DNA from: Aurantibacter sp034110465
GTDB taxonomy: Bacteria; Bacteroidota; Bacteroidia; Flavobacteriales; Flavobacteriaceae
Assembly (NCBI GenBank): GCA_034110465.1
Contig: JAWUZD010000010.1
Coordinates: 62,001 to 126,000, forward strand
Length of the DNA stretch: 64,000 nucleotides
Direction: 5' to 3'
The position numbers were made by a program, and so were the translations under genes. Positions 26,412 to 35,778 of this stretch are shown piece by piece (position 1 is the first letter of the stretch; each line of letters starts with the position of its first letter). The notes under the pieces were generated by a model. The model made no database searches. It saw nothing but the letters and a program-made list of their open reading frames with translations, and was not told where the DNA came from.

Positions 26412-26449
26412 AAAACTAAAAAAACCGCAAAAGCGGTTTTTTTAGTTTT
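26412..26449. terminator. long hairpin terminator between the two lipoprotein genes
   Basis: A 17-bp perfect stem, 26412-26428 with 26433-26449, encloses an AAAA loop. The core is ACCGC/GCGGT with A/T flanks. It ends the gene at 26462-27025. Confidence 0.9.
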
Positions 26450-26461
26450 TAATAATAACAA

Positions 26462-27025
26462 TTATTGTTTTGTATATACAATAGTTAAATCTTGAATTAC
26501 AGTTGTTGACGAATCATCACTAACAACAGTAAAGCCCTCAGGGATAAGAAAAGATAATTCATTTCCATCTAAAGTGAACGTTGAAAATGTTGTTGGTGTT
26601 CCTGCAATAACACTATTTCCTGTTTGAATCCAGGTTAAATCTGTAACTTCTGTTTCAGCAACACAAGTAATATTATAATCAAATTCATCTGTAGTACCAA
26701 TTACTAAATTTAGCTCAATATCTGCATAAGATGTACTTGTTGCTACAGCAGAAAAATCTGCATTAAAAAGAATAGTTTCGTTATTATAACAGTCCATTTC
26801 ATCTAACAAATTAGTAGAATTAGTTCCATCTTGGTTTAAATCTTGACCTTCGTTTACATTCCATGCTGTCATTTTCCAAGTTCCAACAATACTTGCGTCT
26901 GTATTTGTTGAACCAGAATTAGCAGCTGCAAGAGCTTCTAAATCAAAACCAGTTAAAGGTTCATTATCACAAGAAAATAATGATATCACTAGAAATAAAG
27001 CAAATAATTTAAATTGAATTTTCAT
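26462..27025 (-). CDS. lipocalin-like lipoprotein
   Basis: The 187-residue lipoprotein has a lipobox ending LFSC, then DNEPLTGFDL, a short Asn/Ser/Thr linker, and a domain starting SIVGTWKMTAW. The GTWK opening, followed by antiparallel strands, is usual in lipocalin-like lipoproteins of Bacteroidetes. No substrate is known. It starts 28 bp after the UMF1 transporter stop, so it may be co-transcribed with that gene. It shares its N-terminal tether with the downstream neighbour. Confidence 0.7.
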   Translation of the reverse strand: MKIQFKLFALFLVISLFSCDNEPLTGFDLEALAAANSGSTNTDASIVGTWKMTAWNVNEGQDLNQDGTNSTNLLDEMDCYNNETILFNADFSAVATSTSYADIELNLVIGTTDEFDYNITCVAETEVTDLTWIQTGNSVIAGTPTTFSTFTLDGNELSFLIPEGFTVVSDDSSTTVIQDLTIVYTKQ

Positions 27026-27053
27026 TTTAATTAATTTTTAAGTCTCTAAAATA

Positions 27054-28346
27054 CTATTTTTTTGGCACTCTAAATAATAAAATTATACCTATCAAGAAAA
27101 ACACGAATAAAAATAATATGGCATTACGCATATTACTTTGTTCTTCAACTATAGCAAAAATAACCATTCCTATTACTATACCTATTTTTTCAGCAACATC
27201 GTAAAAACTAAAATACGATGTAGTATCATCAGTTTCTGGCAAAAATTTAGAATATGTAGACCTAGCTAAAGATTGAATTCCGCCCATAACTAATCCAACA
27301 AATCCTGCTGCTATATAAAATTGATTTGGTGTGACCATAAAATAAGCATAGAAGCACAAAAACATCCAAAAGATATTAATAACAATAAGTGTATTAATAT
27401 TCCCAAACTTTTTTGAAGCTCTAGAGGTTAGTACTGCACCAACAATTGCGATTAACTGAATAATTAAAATACTAACAATTAAACCTTGTGTTTTTTCATT
27501 ATTATCTGCCCAAGAAATTTCTTTTTCACCAAAATAAACTGCAATTAGCATAATGGTTTGTACCGCCATACTAAAAACAAAAAAAGCATTTAAATAAGCT
27601 TTTAGTCTTTTATTCTGTTTTAATTCTATCCAAACTAATTTTAATTCTCTAAAGCCATTAAACAAAACGGCTTTAGTTACTTTGTGTCCTTTATTAACTC
27701 CATTTGGTAGCACGTAAAAGGTATATTGACTAAAAAGTAACCACCAAATTCCTACCATAATAAACGAGTAACGCATCATTTGCTTAGCATCTTCTGGCGT
27801 ATCTTGACTCATTACCATTCCTAAATTAATAACTAAAAGCAAAACACTTCCAATATAACCTAGACTAAAACCTTTGGCACTAATACTATCTTGTTGTTCT
27901 GGATAAGCTATATCTGGTAAGTAAGAATTGTAAAAAACTAAACTTCCCCAATAACCAATTAACCCCATAAAGTAAAAAAGTAAACTGATATAAATATGAT
28001 CTAAAGAAAACCAATATAATCCTATACTACCAATACTTCCTACATAGCAAAAAAACTGCATAAAGCGTTTTTTATTCCCTACATAATCGGCTACTCCAGA
28101 TAAAATAGGCGATAAAATAGCGACTATTAAAAAAGTGAAAGCCGTAACTAAGGTAATTAAAACTGTTTGCTTAAATTCAAAACCAAAAGCTTTAACAGGT
28201 TGATTACTATCTAAAAATAAACTCGCATAAAATATTGGAAAAATAGACGATGCAATTGTTAATGTATAAACTGAGTTTGCCCAATCGTAAAAAGCCCAAG
28301 CATTTAATAATTTCTTACTTCCTTTTTTTAAGGATTCCATACACAT
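27054..28346 (-). CDS. UMF1-family MFS transporter
   Basis: The 430-residue protein has twelve probable membrane helices. KLLNAWAFYDWANSVYTL at the N-terminus and GFVGLVMGGIQSLARSTYS in the second half match the UMF1/Atg22-type major facilitators of bacteria. Loss of nutrients or amino-acid efflux has been suggested for the family; the substrate is unknown here. Two ATGs lie two codons apart (28346, 28340), and either could start the protein. Confidence 0.87.
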   Translation of the reverse strand: MCMESLKKGSKKLLNAWAFYDWANSVYTLTIASSIFPIFYASLFLDSNQPVKAFGFEFKQTVLITLVTAFTFLIVAILSPILSGVADYVGNKKRFMQFFCYVGSIGSIGLYWFSLDHIYISLLFYFMGLIGYWGSLVFYNSYLPDIAYPEQQDSISAKGFSLGYIGSVLLLVINLGMVMSQDTPEDAKQMMRYSFIMVGIWWLLFSQYTFYVLPNGVNKGHKVTKAVLFNGFRELKLVWIELKQNKRLKAYLNAFFVFSMAVQTIMLIAVYFGEKEISWADNNEKTQGLIVSILIIQLIAIVGAVLTSRASKKFGNINTLIVINIFWMFLCFYAYFMVTPNQFYIAAGFVGLVMGGIQSLARSTYSKFLPETDDTTSYFSFYDVAEKIGIVIGMVIFAIVEEQSNMRNAILFLFVFFLIGIILLFRVPKK

Positions 28347-28354
28347 TATATTTT

Positions 28355-28386
28355 ATAAAAAAAGCTGTTCTAAAATAGAACAGCTT
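28355..28386 (-). terminator. terminator of M48 peptidase gene
   Basis: On the minus strand, AAGCTGTTCTA pairs with TAGAACAGCTT (plus positions 28362-28372 and 28376-28386), followed by a T-run. It separates the M48 gene from the UMF1 gene. Confidence 0.85.
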
Positions 28387-28414
28387 GTAATATACTTATT
28401 ATTTATAGACTAAT

Positions 28415-29245
28415 TTAGAATTTACCTAAAGGTCTAAAAGATGCCACACCAAATTTTTTAGCTTCTGCTTTGGCAGTTGGTGCTAATTGCGTTAAATTAT
28501 CTATACGAGTTTGATTTGCTGGATGCGTACTTAACATTTCTGGTGGTGCTTCTCCTCCACTTGCTTTACCCATTCTAACCCATAATTGAGCGGCTTCTTC
28601 TGGGTTATATCCAGCAATAGCCATTAAATATAAACCAATTTTATCTGCTTCTGTTTCGTGACTTCTACTAAATGGTAACATCACTCCAACTTGAGATCCA
28701 ACACCATAAGCTTGGTTAAATAAACCTCTTTTTTGTTCATCTTGAATAGCTACATTTCCAACAACAGCTCCAGCTTGCTGTAACATTCCAGCACTCATAC
28801 GTTGTTGTCCATGATTTGCTAATGCATGTGCAACTTCGTGACCCATAATTGCTGCAATAGCAGTTTCGTTTTCTGCAACAGGTAAAATCCCTGTATAAAA
28901 CACAATTTTTCCTCCTGGCATACACCAAGCGTTTACGGTATTATCGTTTACTAAATTATATTCCCATTTATAATCTGCTAGATAACCTTGTTTACCATTA
29001 GCATTTAACCAACGTTCTGCAGCAATTGCTATACGCTGACCAACACGTGTAATCATATCCGACTGTTTTGTACCGGTAATTATTTTGTTTTCTCCTAGAA
29101 ATTGGTTGTATTGAGCAAATGCAGTAGGAAACAACTGTGAATTAGGTACTAAGGCTAAAGTACTTTTACCTGTAAATGGATTTTTAGAACAAGAAAAACA
29201 CATTAAAAGTGTTAATGCTGCTAATTTTATTTGATTACTTTTCAT
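28415..29245 (-). CDS. M48 family metalloprotease lipoprotein (LoiP/BepA-like)
   Basis: The 276-residue protein has a lipoprotein signal ending CFSC. The zinc motif is HEVAH in MGHEVAHALANHG, with a downstream Glu in SHETEADKIGLYLM as third ligand. Relatives LoiP and BepA are periplasmic proteases that monitor outer-membrane proteins. No TPR domain is present, so it is closer to LoiP. An own terminator and a divergent msrB suggest independent expression. Confidence 0.9.
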   Translation of the reverse strand: MKSNQIKLAALTLLMCFSCSKNPFTGKSTLALVPNSQLFPTAFAQYNQFLGENKIITGTKQSDMITRVGQRIAIAAERWLNANGKQGYLADYKWEYNLVNDNTVNAWCMPGGKIVFYTGILPVAENETAIAAIMGHEVAHALANHGQQRMSAGMLQQAGAVVGNVAIQDEQKRGLFNQAYGVGSQVGVMLPFSRSHETEADKIGLYLMAIAGYNPEEAAQLWVRMGKASGGEAPPEMLSTHPANQTRIDNLTQLAPTAKAEAKKFGVASFRPLGKF

Positions 29246-29381
29246 GATTGTTAATTTTTTATAAAAATAGAAAATATTATAGAATTAATTAATAAGGTTT
29301 GTATTTTAAATACGACAAAATGTTAAGATCAGTTAAATACTAGTCAATTATTAGTCCAAAATCTTAACTTTATAATTAAAA

Positions 29382-29858
29382 ATGAAAAATTACATCTTAC
29401 TTTTCCTAACATTAGCTTTATTTAACTGTAAAAGTGAAGCTCAAACTAAAGAATCAAAATCTGAAGTCTTTAAAATCACTAAAACAGAAACTGAATGGAA
29501 ATCACTTTTAACTCCAAATCAATTTTATGTTTTAAGAAAAGCGGGAACCGAAAAACCTTTTTCTAGTCCTTTAAATAAAAATTATAAATTGGGTACTTAT
29601 CATTGTGCTGCATGCAAAACGCCTTTGTATTTAAGTGAACATAAATTTGATTCTGGTACTGGTTGGCCAAGTTTTGATAGAGAAATTAAAGGAAATGTGG
29701 CGTTTTCTACAGATTACAACTTAGGTTATTCTAGAACCGAAGAACATTGCGGAACTTGTGGCGGACATTTAGGACATGTTTTTAACGATGGTCCAAAAAC
29801 TACAGGTAAAAGACATTGTATAAATGGTGATGCATTAATTTTTAAACCTACTAACTAA
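29382..29858 (+). CDS. msrB: exported methionine (R)-sulfoxide reductase, lipoprotein form
   Basis: MsrB reduces methionine-(R)-sulfoxide in proteins. The 158-residue copy begins with a lipoprotein signal (LLFLTLALFNC), which places it in the periplasm or on the membrane. Zinc cysteines are present in YHCAACKTP and HCGTCGGHLGHVFNDGP; the catalytic Cys is in KRHCING. It is followed after 2 bp by a second, unsignalled msrB. Confidence 0.92.
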   Translation: MKNYILLFLTLALFNCKSEAQTKESKSEVFKITKTETEWKSLLTPNQFYVLRKAGTEKPFSSPLNKNYKLGTYHCAACKTPLYLSEHKFDSGTGWPSFDREIKGNVAFSTDYNLGYSRTEEHCGTCGGHLGHVFNDGPKTTGKRHCINGDALIFKPTN

Positions 29859-29860
29859 TT

Positions 29861-30250
29861 ATGAAAACATATAAAATAAATAAAACAGAATCGAATTGGC
29901 GCGACCAATTATCTGATGAACAATATAGAATATTACGAAAAAAAGGCACAGAAATGCCTCACACAGGTAAATACAACCTTCATTTTGAAGATGGCACCTA
30001 TAAATGTGCTGGCTGTAACGAACCTTTATTTGAAAGTAGCAGCAAATTTGAATCGTCTTGTGGTTGGCCAAGTTTTGACGAAGCTATAAAAGGAAAAGTT
30101 GAAAATATTTTAGACAAAACGCATGGTATGATTAGAACAGAAGTGGTTTGTTCTAATTGTGGTGGACATTTAGGACACGTATTTAACGATGGTCCTACAG
30201 AAACCGGAACACGATTTTGCGTAAATTCTGCTAGTGTAGATTTTGATTAA
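29861..30250 (+). CDS. msrB: cytosolic methionine (R)-sulfoxide reductase
   Basis: The 129-residue protein is an MsrB domain without a signal peptide. Zinc cysteines lie in YKCAGCNEP and VCSNCGGHLGHVFNDGP, and the catalytic Cys in RFCVNSAS. The region ESSCGWPSFDEAI matches the family core. The tandem layout with the exported copy, 2 bp upstream, suggests one transcript for both compartments. It differs enough from its neighbour to be an old duplication. Confidence 0.94.
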   Translation: MKTYKINKTESNWRDQLSDEQYRILRKKGTEMPHTGKYNLHFEDGTYKCAGCNEPLFESSSKFESSCGWPSFDEAIKGKVENILDKTHGMIRTEVVCSNCGGHLGHVFNDGPTETGTRFCVNSASVDFD

Positions 30251-30365
30251 CAAAAACCAAATAATAGAATCTTTCAAGTTTCCAATAAATAAATTTATAA
30301 CTTCAATTAAATATTAAGCTTTGTTTTGTAATTTCGTAACTTGATAAAAACGAAATATAATTATA

Positions 30366-31742
30366 ATGAGTAAATACGATGTTATTGTTCTTGGAAGTGG
30401 TCCTGGTGGTTATGTAACTGCTATTCGTGCTTCACAATTAGGATTAAAAACTGCTGTGATTGAAAAAGAAAGTCTTGGTGGTGTTTGTTTAAATTGGGGT
30501 TGTATTCCTACTAAAGCTTTACTTAAATCTGCTCAAGTTTTTGAATATTTAAAACATGCTAACGATTATGGTCTTGTAGTTAAAGATTATGATAAAGATT
30601 TTGATGCTGTTGTTAACAGAAGTCGTAACGTAGCTGAAGGCATGAGTAAAGGTGTTCAGTTTTTAATGAAAAAAAATAAAATCGACGTTATTAAAGGTTT
30701 TGGAAAGGTTAAACCTGGAAAAAAAGTAGATGTTGATGGAAAAGAATATTCTGCAGATCATATTATTATTGCTACTGGTGCGCGTTCTAGAGAATTAACT
30801 AGTTTACCTCAAGATGGTGAGAAAGTAATTGGCTATAGACAAGCAATGACATTAAAGAGTCAACCTAAAAAGATGATTGTAGTAGGTTCTGGCGCTATTG
30901 GTGTTGAATTTGCATACTTTTATAACGCAATGGGTACAGATGTTACTGTTGTAGAATATTTACCAAATATTGTTCCAGTTGAAGATATTGATGTTTCTAA
31001 ACAATTAGAAAAATCGTTCAAGAAAAGCGGTATTAAAGTGATGACTTCTGCCGAAGTTACAAACGTAGACACATCAGGAAAAGGCGTTAAAGCTACCGTG
31101 AAAACTAGTAAAGGTGAAGAAGTTTTAGAAGCTGATCTAGTATTAAGTGCAGTAGGTATTAAAACAAATATTGAAGGTATTGGACTTGAAGATGTTGGTA
31201 TTGCTGTAGATAGAGATAAAATATTAGTTAATAAGCATTACCAAACTAACATTCCTGGTTATTACGCTATTGGTGATGTTACACCTGGACAAGCTTTAGC
31301 TCACGTTGCTTCTGCTGAAGGTATTTTATGTGTTGAAAAAATTGCTGGTCAAGATGTAGAAACATTAGACTACGGAAATATTCCTGGTTGTACGTATGCT
31401 TCTCCAGAAATTGCAAGTGTTGGTTTAACTGAAAAACAAGCTAAAGATCAAGGTTTAGATATTAAAGTTGGTAAATTTCCTTTCTCTGCTTCCGGAAAAG
31501 CTAGTGCTGCTGGAACTAAAGATGGTTTTGTTAAAGTAATTTTTGATGCCAAATATGGTGAATGGTTAGGTTGCCATATGATTGGCGCTGGCGTTACAGA
31601 CATGATTGCTGAAGCTGTTTTAGGTAGAAAACTTGAAACTACAGGACATGATGTATTAAAAACAGTACATCCGCATCCTACAATGAGTGAAGCTGTTATG
31701 GAAGCTGTTGCAGATGCTTATGGTGAAGTAATTCATTTATAA
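30366..31742 (+). CDS. lpdA: dihydrolipoyl dehydrogenase (E3)
   Basis: This FAD enzyme reoxidises the lipoyl groups of 2-oxoacid dehydrogenase and glycine cleavage complexes. The 458 residues contain the FAD site VLGSGPGGYVTAIRA, the redox disulfide GGVCLNWGCIPTK, the NAD site VVGSGAIGVEFAYFY and the HPHPTMSEAVMEA end with the catalytic His. No E2 gene is adjacent; it probably serves several complexes, including the fused E1 at 8.1 kb. TAATTTCG at 30329-30336 is a near-match -7 box. Confidence 0.96.
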   Translation: MSKYDVIVLGSGPGGYVTAIRASQLGLKTAVIEKESLGGVCLNWGCIPTKALLKSAQVFEYLKHANDYGLVVKDYDKDFDAVVNRSRNVAEGMSKGVQFLMKKNKIDVIKGFGKVKPGKKVDVDGKEYSADHIIIATGARSRELTSLPQDGEKVIGYRQAMTLKSQPKKMIVVGSGAIGVEFAYFYNAMGTDVTVVEYLPNIVPVEDIDVSKQLEKSFKKSGIKVMTSAEVTNVDTSGKGVKATVKTSKGEEVLEADLVLSAVGIKTNIEGIGLEDVGIAVDRDKILVNKHYQTNIPGYYAIGDVTPGQALAHVASAEGILCVEKIAGQDVETLDYGNIPGCTYASPEIASVGLTEKQAKDQGLDIKVGKFPFSASGKASAAGTKDGFVKVIFDAKYGEWLGCHMIGAGVTDMIAEAVLGRKLETTGHDVLKTVHPHPTMSEAVMEAVADAYGEVIHL

Positions 31743-31777
31743 AAAAATAAAGAACGTTTATTTTATAAACTTTTAAT

Positions 31778-31809
31778 AAAAAAATCCCAGAATATTCTGG
31801 GATTTTTTT
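31778..31809. terminator. perfect palindromic terminator after lpdA
   Basis: A 32-base perfect palindrome has the core ATCCCAGAATATTCTGGGAT with A- and T-run flanks. It works for lpdA and, from the other strand, for aroQ. Confidence 0.92.
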
Positions 31810-31848
31810 TATTTAATAAATTTATTTATTCTCTTATTCTTTTAAAAA

Positions 31849-32265
31849 CTAAAGAAAACTCTGTATTGCTAACTCATAACTTTGTAGTCCAAAACCTAAA
31901 ATAACACCTTTAGCATTTGGAGATATATAAGATTGATGTCTAAAAGCTTCACGAGAAAATGTATTAGAAATATGCACTTCTATCACTGGTGTTTTTATAG
32001 CTTTTACAACATCTCCAATTCCTACAGAGGTATGTGTATAAGCTGCAGCATTTAAAATAACACCATCATAACTATAACCAACTTCTTGTAACTTATCTAT
32101 TAACTGACCTTCTATATTAGATTGATAATGTTCTAGTCTTATATTAGGAAATTTAAGTTGTAAATTTAGAAAGAAAGCTTCAAAAGTTTGATTTCCATAT
32201 ATTTCTGGCTCACGCTTACCTAAAAGATTAATATTTGGTCCGTTAATAACAATAAGTTTTTTCAT
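31849..32265 (-). CDS. aroQ: type II 3-dehydroquinate dehydratase
   Basis: This shikimate-pathway enzyme removes water from 3-dehydroquinate on the way to aromatic amino acids. The 138-residue protein has the type II pattern: IVINGPNINLLGKREPEIYG at the N-terminus with the catalytic Tyr, NAAAYTHTSVGIGD, and EVHISNTFSREAFRHQS with the catalytic His. It lies divergent to xerD with a small barrel gene between them. Confidence 0.95.
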   Translation of the reverse strand: MKKLIVINGPNINLLGKREPEIYGNQTFEAFFLNLQLKFPNIRLEHYQSNIEGQLIDKLQEVGYSYDGVILNAAAYTHTSVGIGDVVKAIKTPVIEVHISNTFSREAFRHQSYISPNAKGVILGFGLQSYELAIQSFL

Positions 32266-32306
32266 AGTTTATTAAAGTAGTAAAAATACAAAAAATTAGA
32301 CATAAA

Positions 32307-32333
32307 AAAACCCGAAGCTTAGCTTCGGGTTTT
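32307..32333. terminator. hairpin terminator between porin-like gene and aroQ
   Basis: AAAACCCGAAGCT and AGCTTCGGGTTTT form a 13-bp stem. On the minus strand it ends the porin-like transcript with a T-run. Confidence 0.88.
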
Positions 32334-32355
32334 AATATTATTATTTGGTTACAAA

Positions 32356-32952
32356 TTAGAATTTGTAAGTTAATCCAAAGTTAATATCAGATAAATCTAA
32401 GTTTAATCCGAAAGTATTTGCAGCCTCAGCTCCATCTACGTCAGCTTTAGCACTAGCATAAGATAATGCTCCAATTGAAGCTCTTAAAGCAAATGCATCA
32501 GATACGAAGTAATTAACTCCTGGAGATACAGCAAATGCGAAAGCATTAACTTTAAAATCATCTCCTCCTGCATCAAAAGATGTAGTTTCAGTTTGGTAAG
32601 CAAAACCAGCACCAACTGTGAAAGAAAATTGACTAGCTGGAGTAAAGAAATATCTTGCTCCTAAATCAACACCTACTGTTGTAGTTTTGTCATCGTTTAC
32701 TGCTGTATCAGAACCGAAACCTAATCCTAATTCTAATGCAATGTTGTCAGTTAAGAAATATCCAACTGATGGAGAAAATTCAAAACCACTAGTTTTAGCG
32801 TCTCCTGCCGAAGTACTAGAAAAACCTACAGTACCAGATACATAAAGGTCAGATTTTGCAAAGCTACCAGTTGCAGCTTCAGTACTTTCGTCTTGTGCGT
32901 TTGCAGTGAAAGCAAATAATGCTACAGCTGCTGTTAAAATTAATTTTTTCAT
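32356..32952 (-). CDS. small outer-membrane beta-barrel (porin-like) protein
   Basis: I place the start at 32952, giving 198 residues with signal peptide KKLILTAAVALFAFTANAQ. The longer frame from 32997 runs into the -7 box. The mature part is an eight-stranded OmpW/OmpX-like barrel: alternating strands with VSGTVGFSST, ARYFFTPASQFSFTVGAG, and a C-terminal Phe in DINFGLTYKF, the sorting signal for outer-membrane assembly. It probably comes from an abundant small barrel class. A complete TTG-N20-TATATTTG promoter precedes it. Confidence 0.85.
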   Translation of the reverse strand: MKKLILTAAVALFAFTANAQDESTEAATGSFAKSDLYVSGTVGFSSTSAGDAKTSGFEFSPSVGYFLTDNIALELGLGFGSDTAVNDDKTTTVGVDLGARYFFTPASQFSFTVGAGFAYQTETTSFDAGGDDFKVNAFAFAVSPGVNYFVSDAFALRASIGALSYASAKADVDGAEAANTFGLNLDLSDINFGLTYKF

Positions 32953-32994
32953 TTTTTTAAATTTAAAAGGTGATTTAATGTTATAATTATGGGG

Positions 32995-33025
32995 CAAATA
33001 TATATATAATTATCTTTTTAAACAA
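32995..33025 (-). promoter_or_regulatory. complete promoter of porin-like gene
   Basis: On the minus strand, TTG (33025-33023), 20 bases, then TATATTTG (33002-32995) forms a textbook Bacteroidota promoter. The leader would be about 40 bases. It shows that the frame upstream of 32952 is not translated. Confidence 0.8.
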
Positions 33026-33175
33026 TACCTTTTTTAGAGTTATTAACAACTTTATTAACAAAAAACAACTAACCTATTAATAACTAGACAAATAGAGTGC
33101 TATTTAGAATAAAAAAAGATATAAACTTATCTAAAAACAAAATTGTTTATTAAATTTATGTTCTATTTTTATTAA

Positions 33176-34072
33176 ATGAATTGGACTAATTTACATAAAG
33201 ATTATAATATATATCTTAAACTAGAACGTGGACTATCTAACAACTCCATAACTAGCTACAGTTTAGATATAGAAAAACTGATACAATATATAGAAGAAAA
33301 TAGTATTAAGGTTTCTCCTATTAATATATCTAAAGAAGAACTCACACAATTTATATATAATTCTGCAAAACAATTAAATGCAAGATCTCAATCACGCTTA
33401 ATATCTGGACTTAAAGGTTTTTTTAATTATCTAGTTTTTGAAAATTACAGAACAAATAACCCAATGGAAACTATAGAGTCTCCAAAAATTGGTAAAAAAT
33501 TACCCGACACTATAACTACTGACGATATTGACAACTTAATAGCAGCTATAGATTATTCAAAAAATGAAAGTGAACGCAACAAAGCTATTTTAGAAACCTT
33601 ATATGGATGTGGTTTGCGTGTAAGCGAATTGACAGATTTAAAATTATCCGATTTATATTTTAAAGAAGGTTTTATAAAAATAACCGGAAAAGGAAACAAA
33701 CAACGTTTTGTGCCTATTATAGATACCACAATAGAATACATAACTAATTATATTCAAAATTCTAGAAGTTTATTAAATATTGACCAAGAACATTCTGATA
33801 TTGTTTTTTTAAACCGAAGAGGAAAAAAATTAACTAGAGCTATGATATTTACTATAATTAAACAACTGGCGGTAAAAATAAATCTAAACAAAACAATTTC
33901 ACCACACACATTTAGACATTCTTTTGCAACACATTTATTAGAAAACGGTGCAGACTTAAGAGCAATTCAGCAAATGTTAGGTCATCAAAGTATTACAACT
34001 ACAGAAATCTATATGCATATAGATAGAACTCATTTACATAATGCAATAAACAATTTTCATCCAAGAGGCTAG
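33176..34072 (+). CDS. xerD: tyrosine recombinase XerD
   Basis: This site-specific recombinase resolves chromosome dimers at dif with XerC-type partners. The 298-residue protein has a SAM-like N-terminal DNA-binding domain and catalytic residues R148 (GCGLRVSEL), H244 and R247 (HTFRHSF), H270 (LGHQS) and the nucleophile Y279 (EIYMHI). It looks like the housekeeping enzyme rather than an integrase: no attachment site or island genes are adjacent. Confidence 0.93.
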   Translation: MNWTNLHKDYNIYLKLERGLSNNSITSYSLDIEKLIQYIEENSIKVSPINISKEELTQFIYNSAKQLNARSQSRLISGLKGFFNYLVFENYRTNNPMETIESPKIGKKLPDTITTDDIDNLIAAIDYSKNESERNKAILETLYGCGLRVSELTDLKLSDLYFKEGFIKITGKGNKQRFVPIIDTTIEYITNYIQNSRSLLNIDQEHSDIVFLNRRGKKLTRAMIFTIIKQLAVKINLNKTISPHTFRHSFATHLLENGADLRAIQQMLGHQSITTTEIYMHIDRTHLHNAINNFHPRG

Positions 34073-34094
34073 TAAGCTGTAAGCTAAATTTTTG

Positions 34095-34139
34095 AACTAA
34101 AAAAGCTTCAAATTTCTATGAAATTTGAAGCTTTTTTAG
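34095..34139. terminator. 21-bp bidirectional terminator between xerD and rny
   Basis: A perfect 21-bp stem (34095-34115 with 34119-34139) encloses a TAT loop, with A- and T-runs inside the arms. It is the strongest terminator in the window. Confidence 0.92.
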
Positions 34140-34170
34140 TGACTGAAGACCGAGTACTGTTTACTGAATA

Positions 34171-35763
34171 CTATTTAGCAATATTAACTGCTCTAGTTTC
34201 TCTAATTACAGTAACCTTAACTTGTCCTGGATAAGTCATATCTGTTTGAATCTTCTGAGAAATTTCAAAAGATAAATCTGCTGCTTTTTGATCATTTACT
34301 TTTTCACTTTCAACAATAACACGTAATTCTCTACCCGCTTGAATTGCATAAGCTTTTTTAACACCACCAAATGCCACAGCAATCTCTTCTAAGTCTTTTA
34401 AACGTTGAATATAAGAATCTAAAACTTGACGTCTTGCGCCTGGTCTTGCTCCAGAAATAGCATCACAAACTTGAATTATTGGCGATAATAAAGACGTCAT
34501 TTCAATTTCATCGTGGTGAGCTCCAATAGCATTGCAAACTTCTGCTTTTTCACCATATTTCTCAGCCCATTGCATTCCTAAAATTGCGTGAGGTGTTTCC
34601 ATATCTGCTTCTGCATCTGGTACTTTTCCAATATCATGTAATAATCCTGCTCGTTTAGCCAATTTAGGGTTTAAACCTAATTCTGCAGCCATTACACCAC
34701 AAAGTTTAGCAACTTCACGTGAATGCTGTAATAAATTTTGTCCATAAGAAGATCGATATTTCATACGACCAACCATTTTTATTAATTCAGGATTTAATCC
34801 GTGAATTCCTAAATCTATAACCGTACGCTTACCAACTTCTATAATTTCTTGCTCTATTTGTTTCTGTGTTTTCTTAACAACTTCTTCAATACGTGCTGGA
34901 TGAATTCTTCCATCTGTAACTAATTTGTGTAAAGATAAACGTGCAATTTCACGTCTTACAGAATCAAAACAAGATAAAATAATAGCTTCTGGCGTATCAT
35001 CAACAATAATTTCTACACCTGTTGCAGCTTCTATTGCTCTAATATTTCTTCCTTCTCTACCAATAATTCGTCCTTTAACATCGTCACTTTCAATATTAAA
35101 AACAGATACACAATTATCTACTGCTTCTTCTGTTCCAATGCGCTGTATGGTATTTATAATGATTTTTTTAGCGTCTTGCTGAGCTGTTAGTTTTGCTTCT
35201 TCTAGAGTATCTCTAACATAAACCATAGCTTCAGTTTTAGCTTCAGACTTAAGCGACTCCATTAATTGAGCCTTAGCATCATCTGCAGATAAAGATGAAA
35301 TAACTTCTAATTGCTGAACTTGGCTTTTATGCAACTTATCTACTTCTGCTTGTTTACGATCTAAATCATCTTGCTTTCGCTCTGTAACTAAAGTCTTGTC
35401 ATCATAGGACTGAATTTTAGATTCTATATCTAAGTTCAATTTCTTAGTTTTAGCTAATTCAGAAGATATTTGAGACTCTTTATCTCTAATACGTTTTTCA
35501 GTATCAGACATTTTCTTTTCACGAGAAGATATTACCTTTTCGTGTTCAGATTTAAGTTCAATAAATTTTTCTTTTGCCTGAAGGATTTTATCCTTTTTTA
35601 AAGCTTCACTATCAGACTTAGCTTCTTTTAAAATAGAAGTTGCCGCTTTTTTTGCGTTTTTAATAAGCTTAGAAGCATTATTTTTTTCTAGTGTTTTTGC
35701 TATTGCAAACCCAACTATTACTCCAATTACAATTCCAAGAACTGCGTATAAAATTATTTCCAT
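34171..35763 (-). CDS. rny: ribonuclease Y
   Basis: RNase Y is a membrane-bound endoribonuclease that starts mRNA decay. The 530 residues show an N-terminal anchor (about 3-22), a long Lys/Glu coiled coil to about 210, a KH domain with GRIIGREGRNIRAIEAATG, and an HD domain with LLHDIGKVPDAEADMETPH and GAHHDEI for the metal site. Its start lies just after the 6S RNA gene, in the order zapA - 6S RNA - rny. Confidence 0.95.
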   Translation of the reverse strand: MEIILYAVLGIVIGVIVGFAIAKTLEKNNASKLIKNAKKAATSILKEAKSDSEALKKDKILQAKEKFIELKSEHEKVISSREKKMSDTEKRIRDKESQISSELAKTKKLNLDIESKIQSYDDKTLVTERKQDDLDRKQAEVDKLHKSQVQQLEVISSLSADDAKAQLMESLKSEAKTEAMVYVRDTLEEAKLTAQQDAKKIIINTIQRIGTEEAVDNCVSVFNIESDDVKGRIIGREGRNIRAIEAATGVEIIVDDTPEAIILSCFDSVRREIARLSLHKLVTDGRIHPARIEEVVKKTQKQIEQEIIEVGKRTVIDLGIHGLNPELIKMVGRMKYRSSYGQNLLQHSREVAKLCGVMAAELGLNPKLAKRAGLLHDIGKVPDAEADMETPHAILGMQWAEKYGEKAEVCNAIGAHHDEIEMTSLLSPIIQVCDAISGARPGARRQVLDSYIQRLKDLEEIAVAFGGVKKAYAIQAGRELRVIVESEKVNDQKAADLSFEISQKIQTDMTYPGQVKVTVIRETRAVNIAK

Positions 35764-35778
35764 ATTAAATTTATATAT

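Noticed and set aside
33176..34072. XerD as a mobile-element integrase
   Set aside because: No island genes, target-site repeats or second recombinase; the context is conserved housekeeping genes.
34925..35182. 85-codon frame opposite rny
   Set aside because: Antisense to the KH domain and without any gene-like features.
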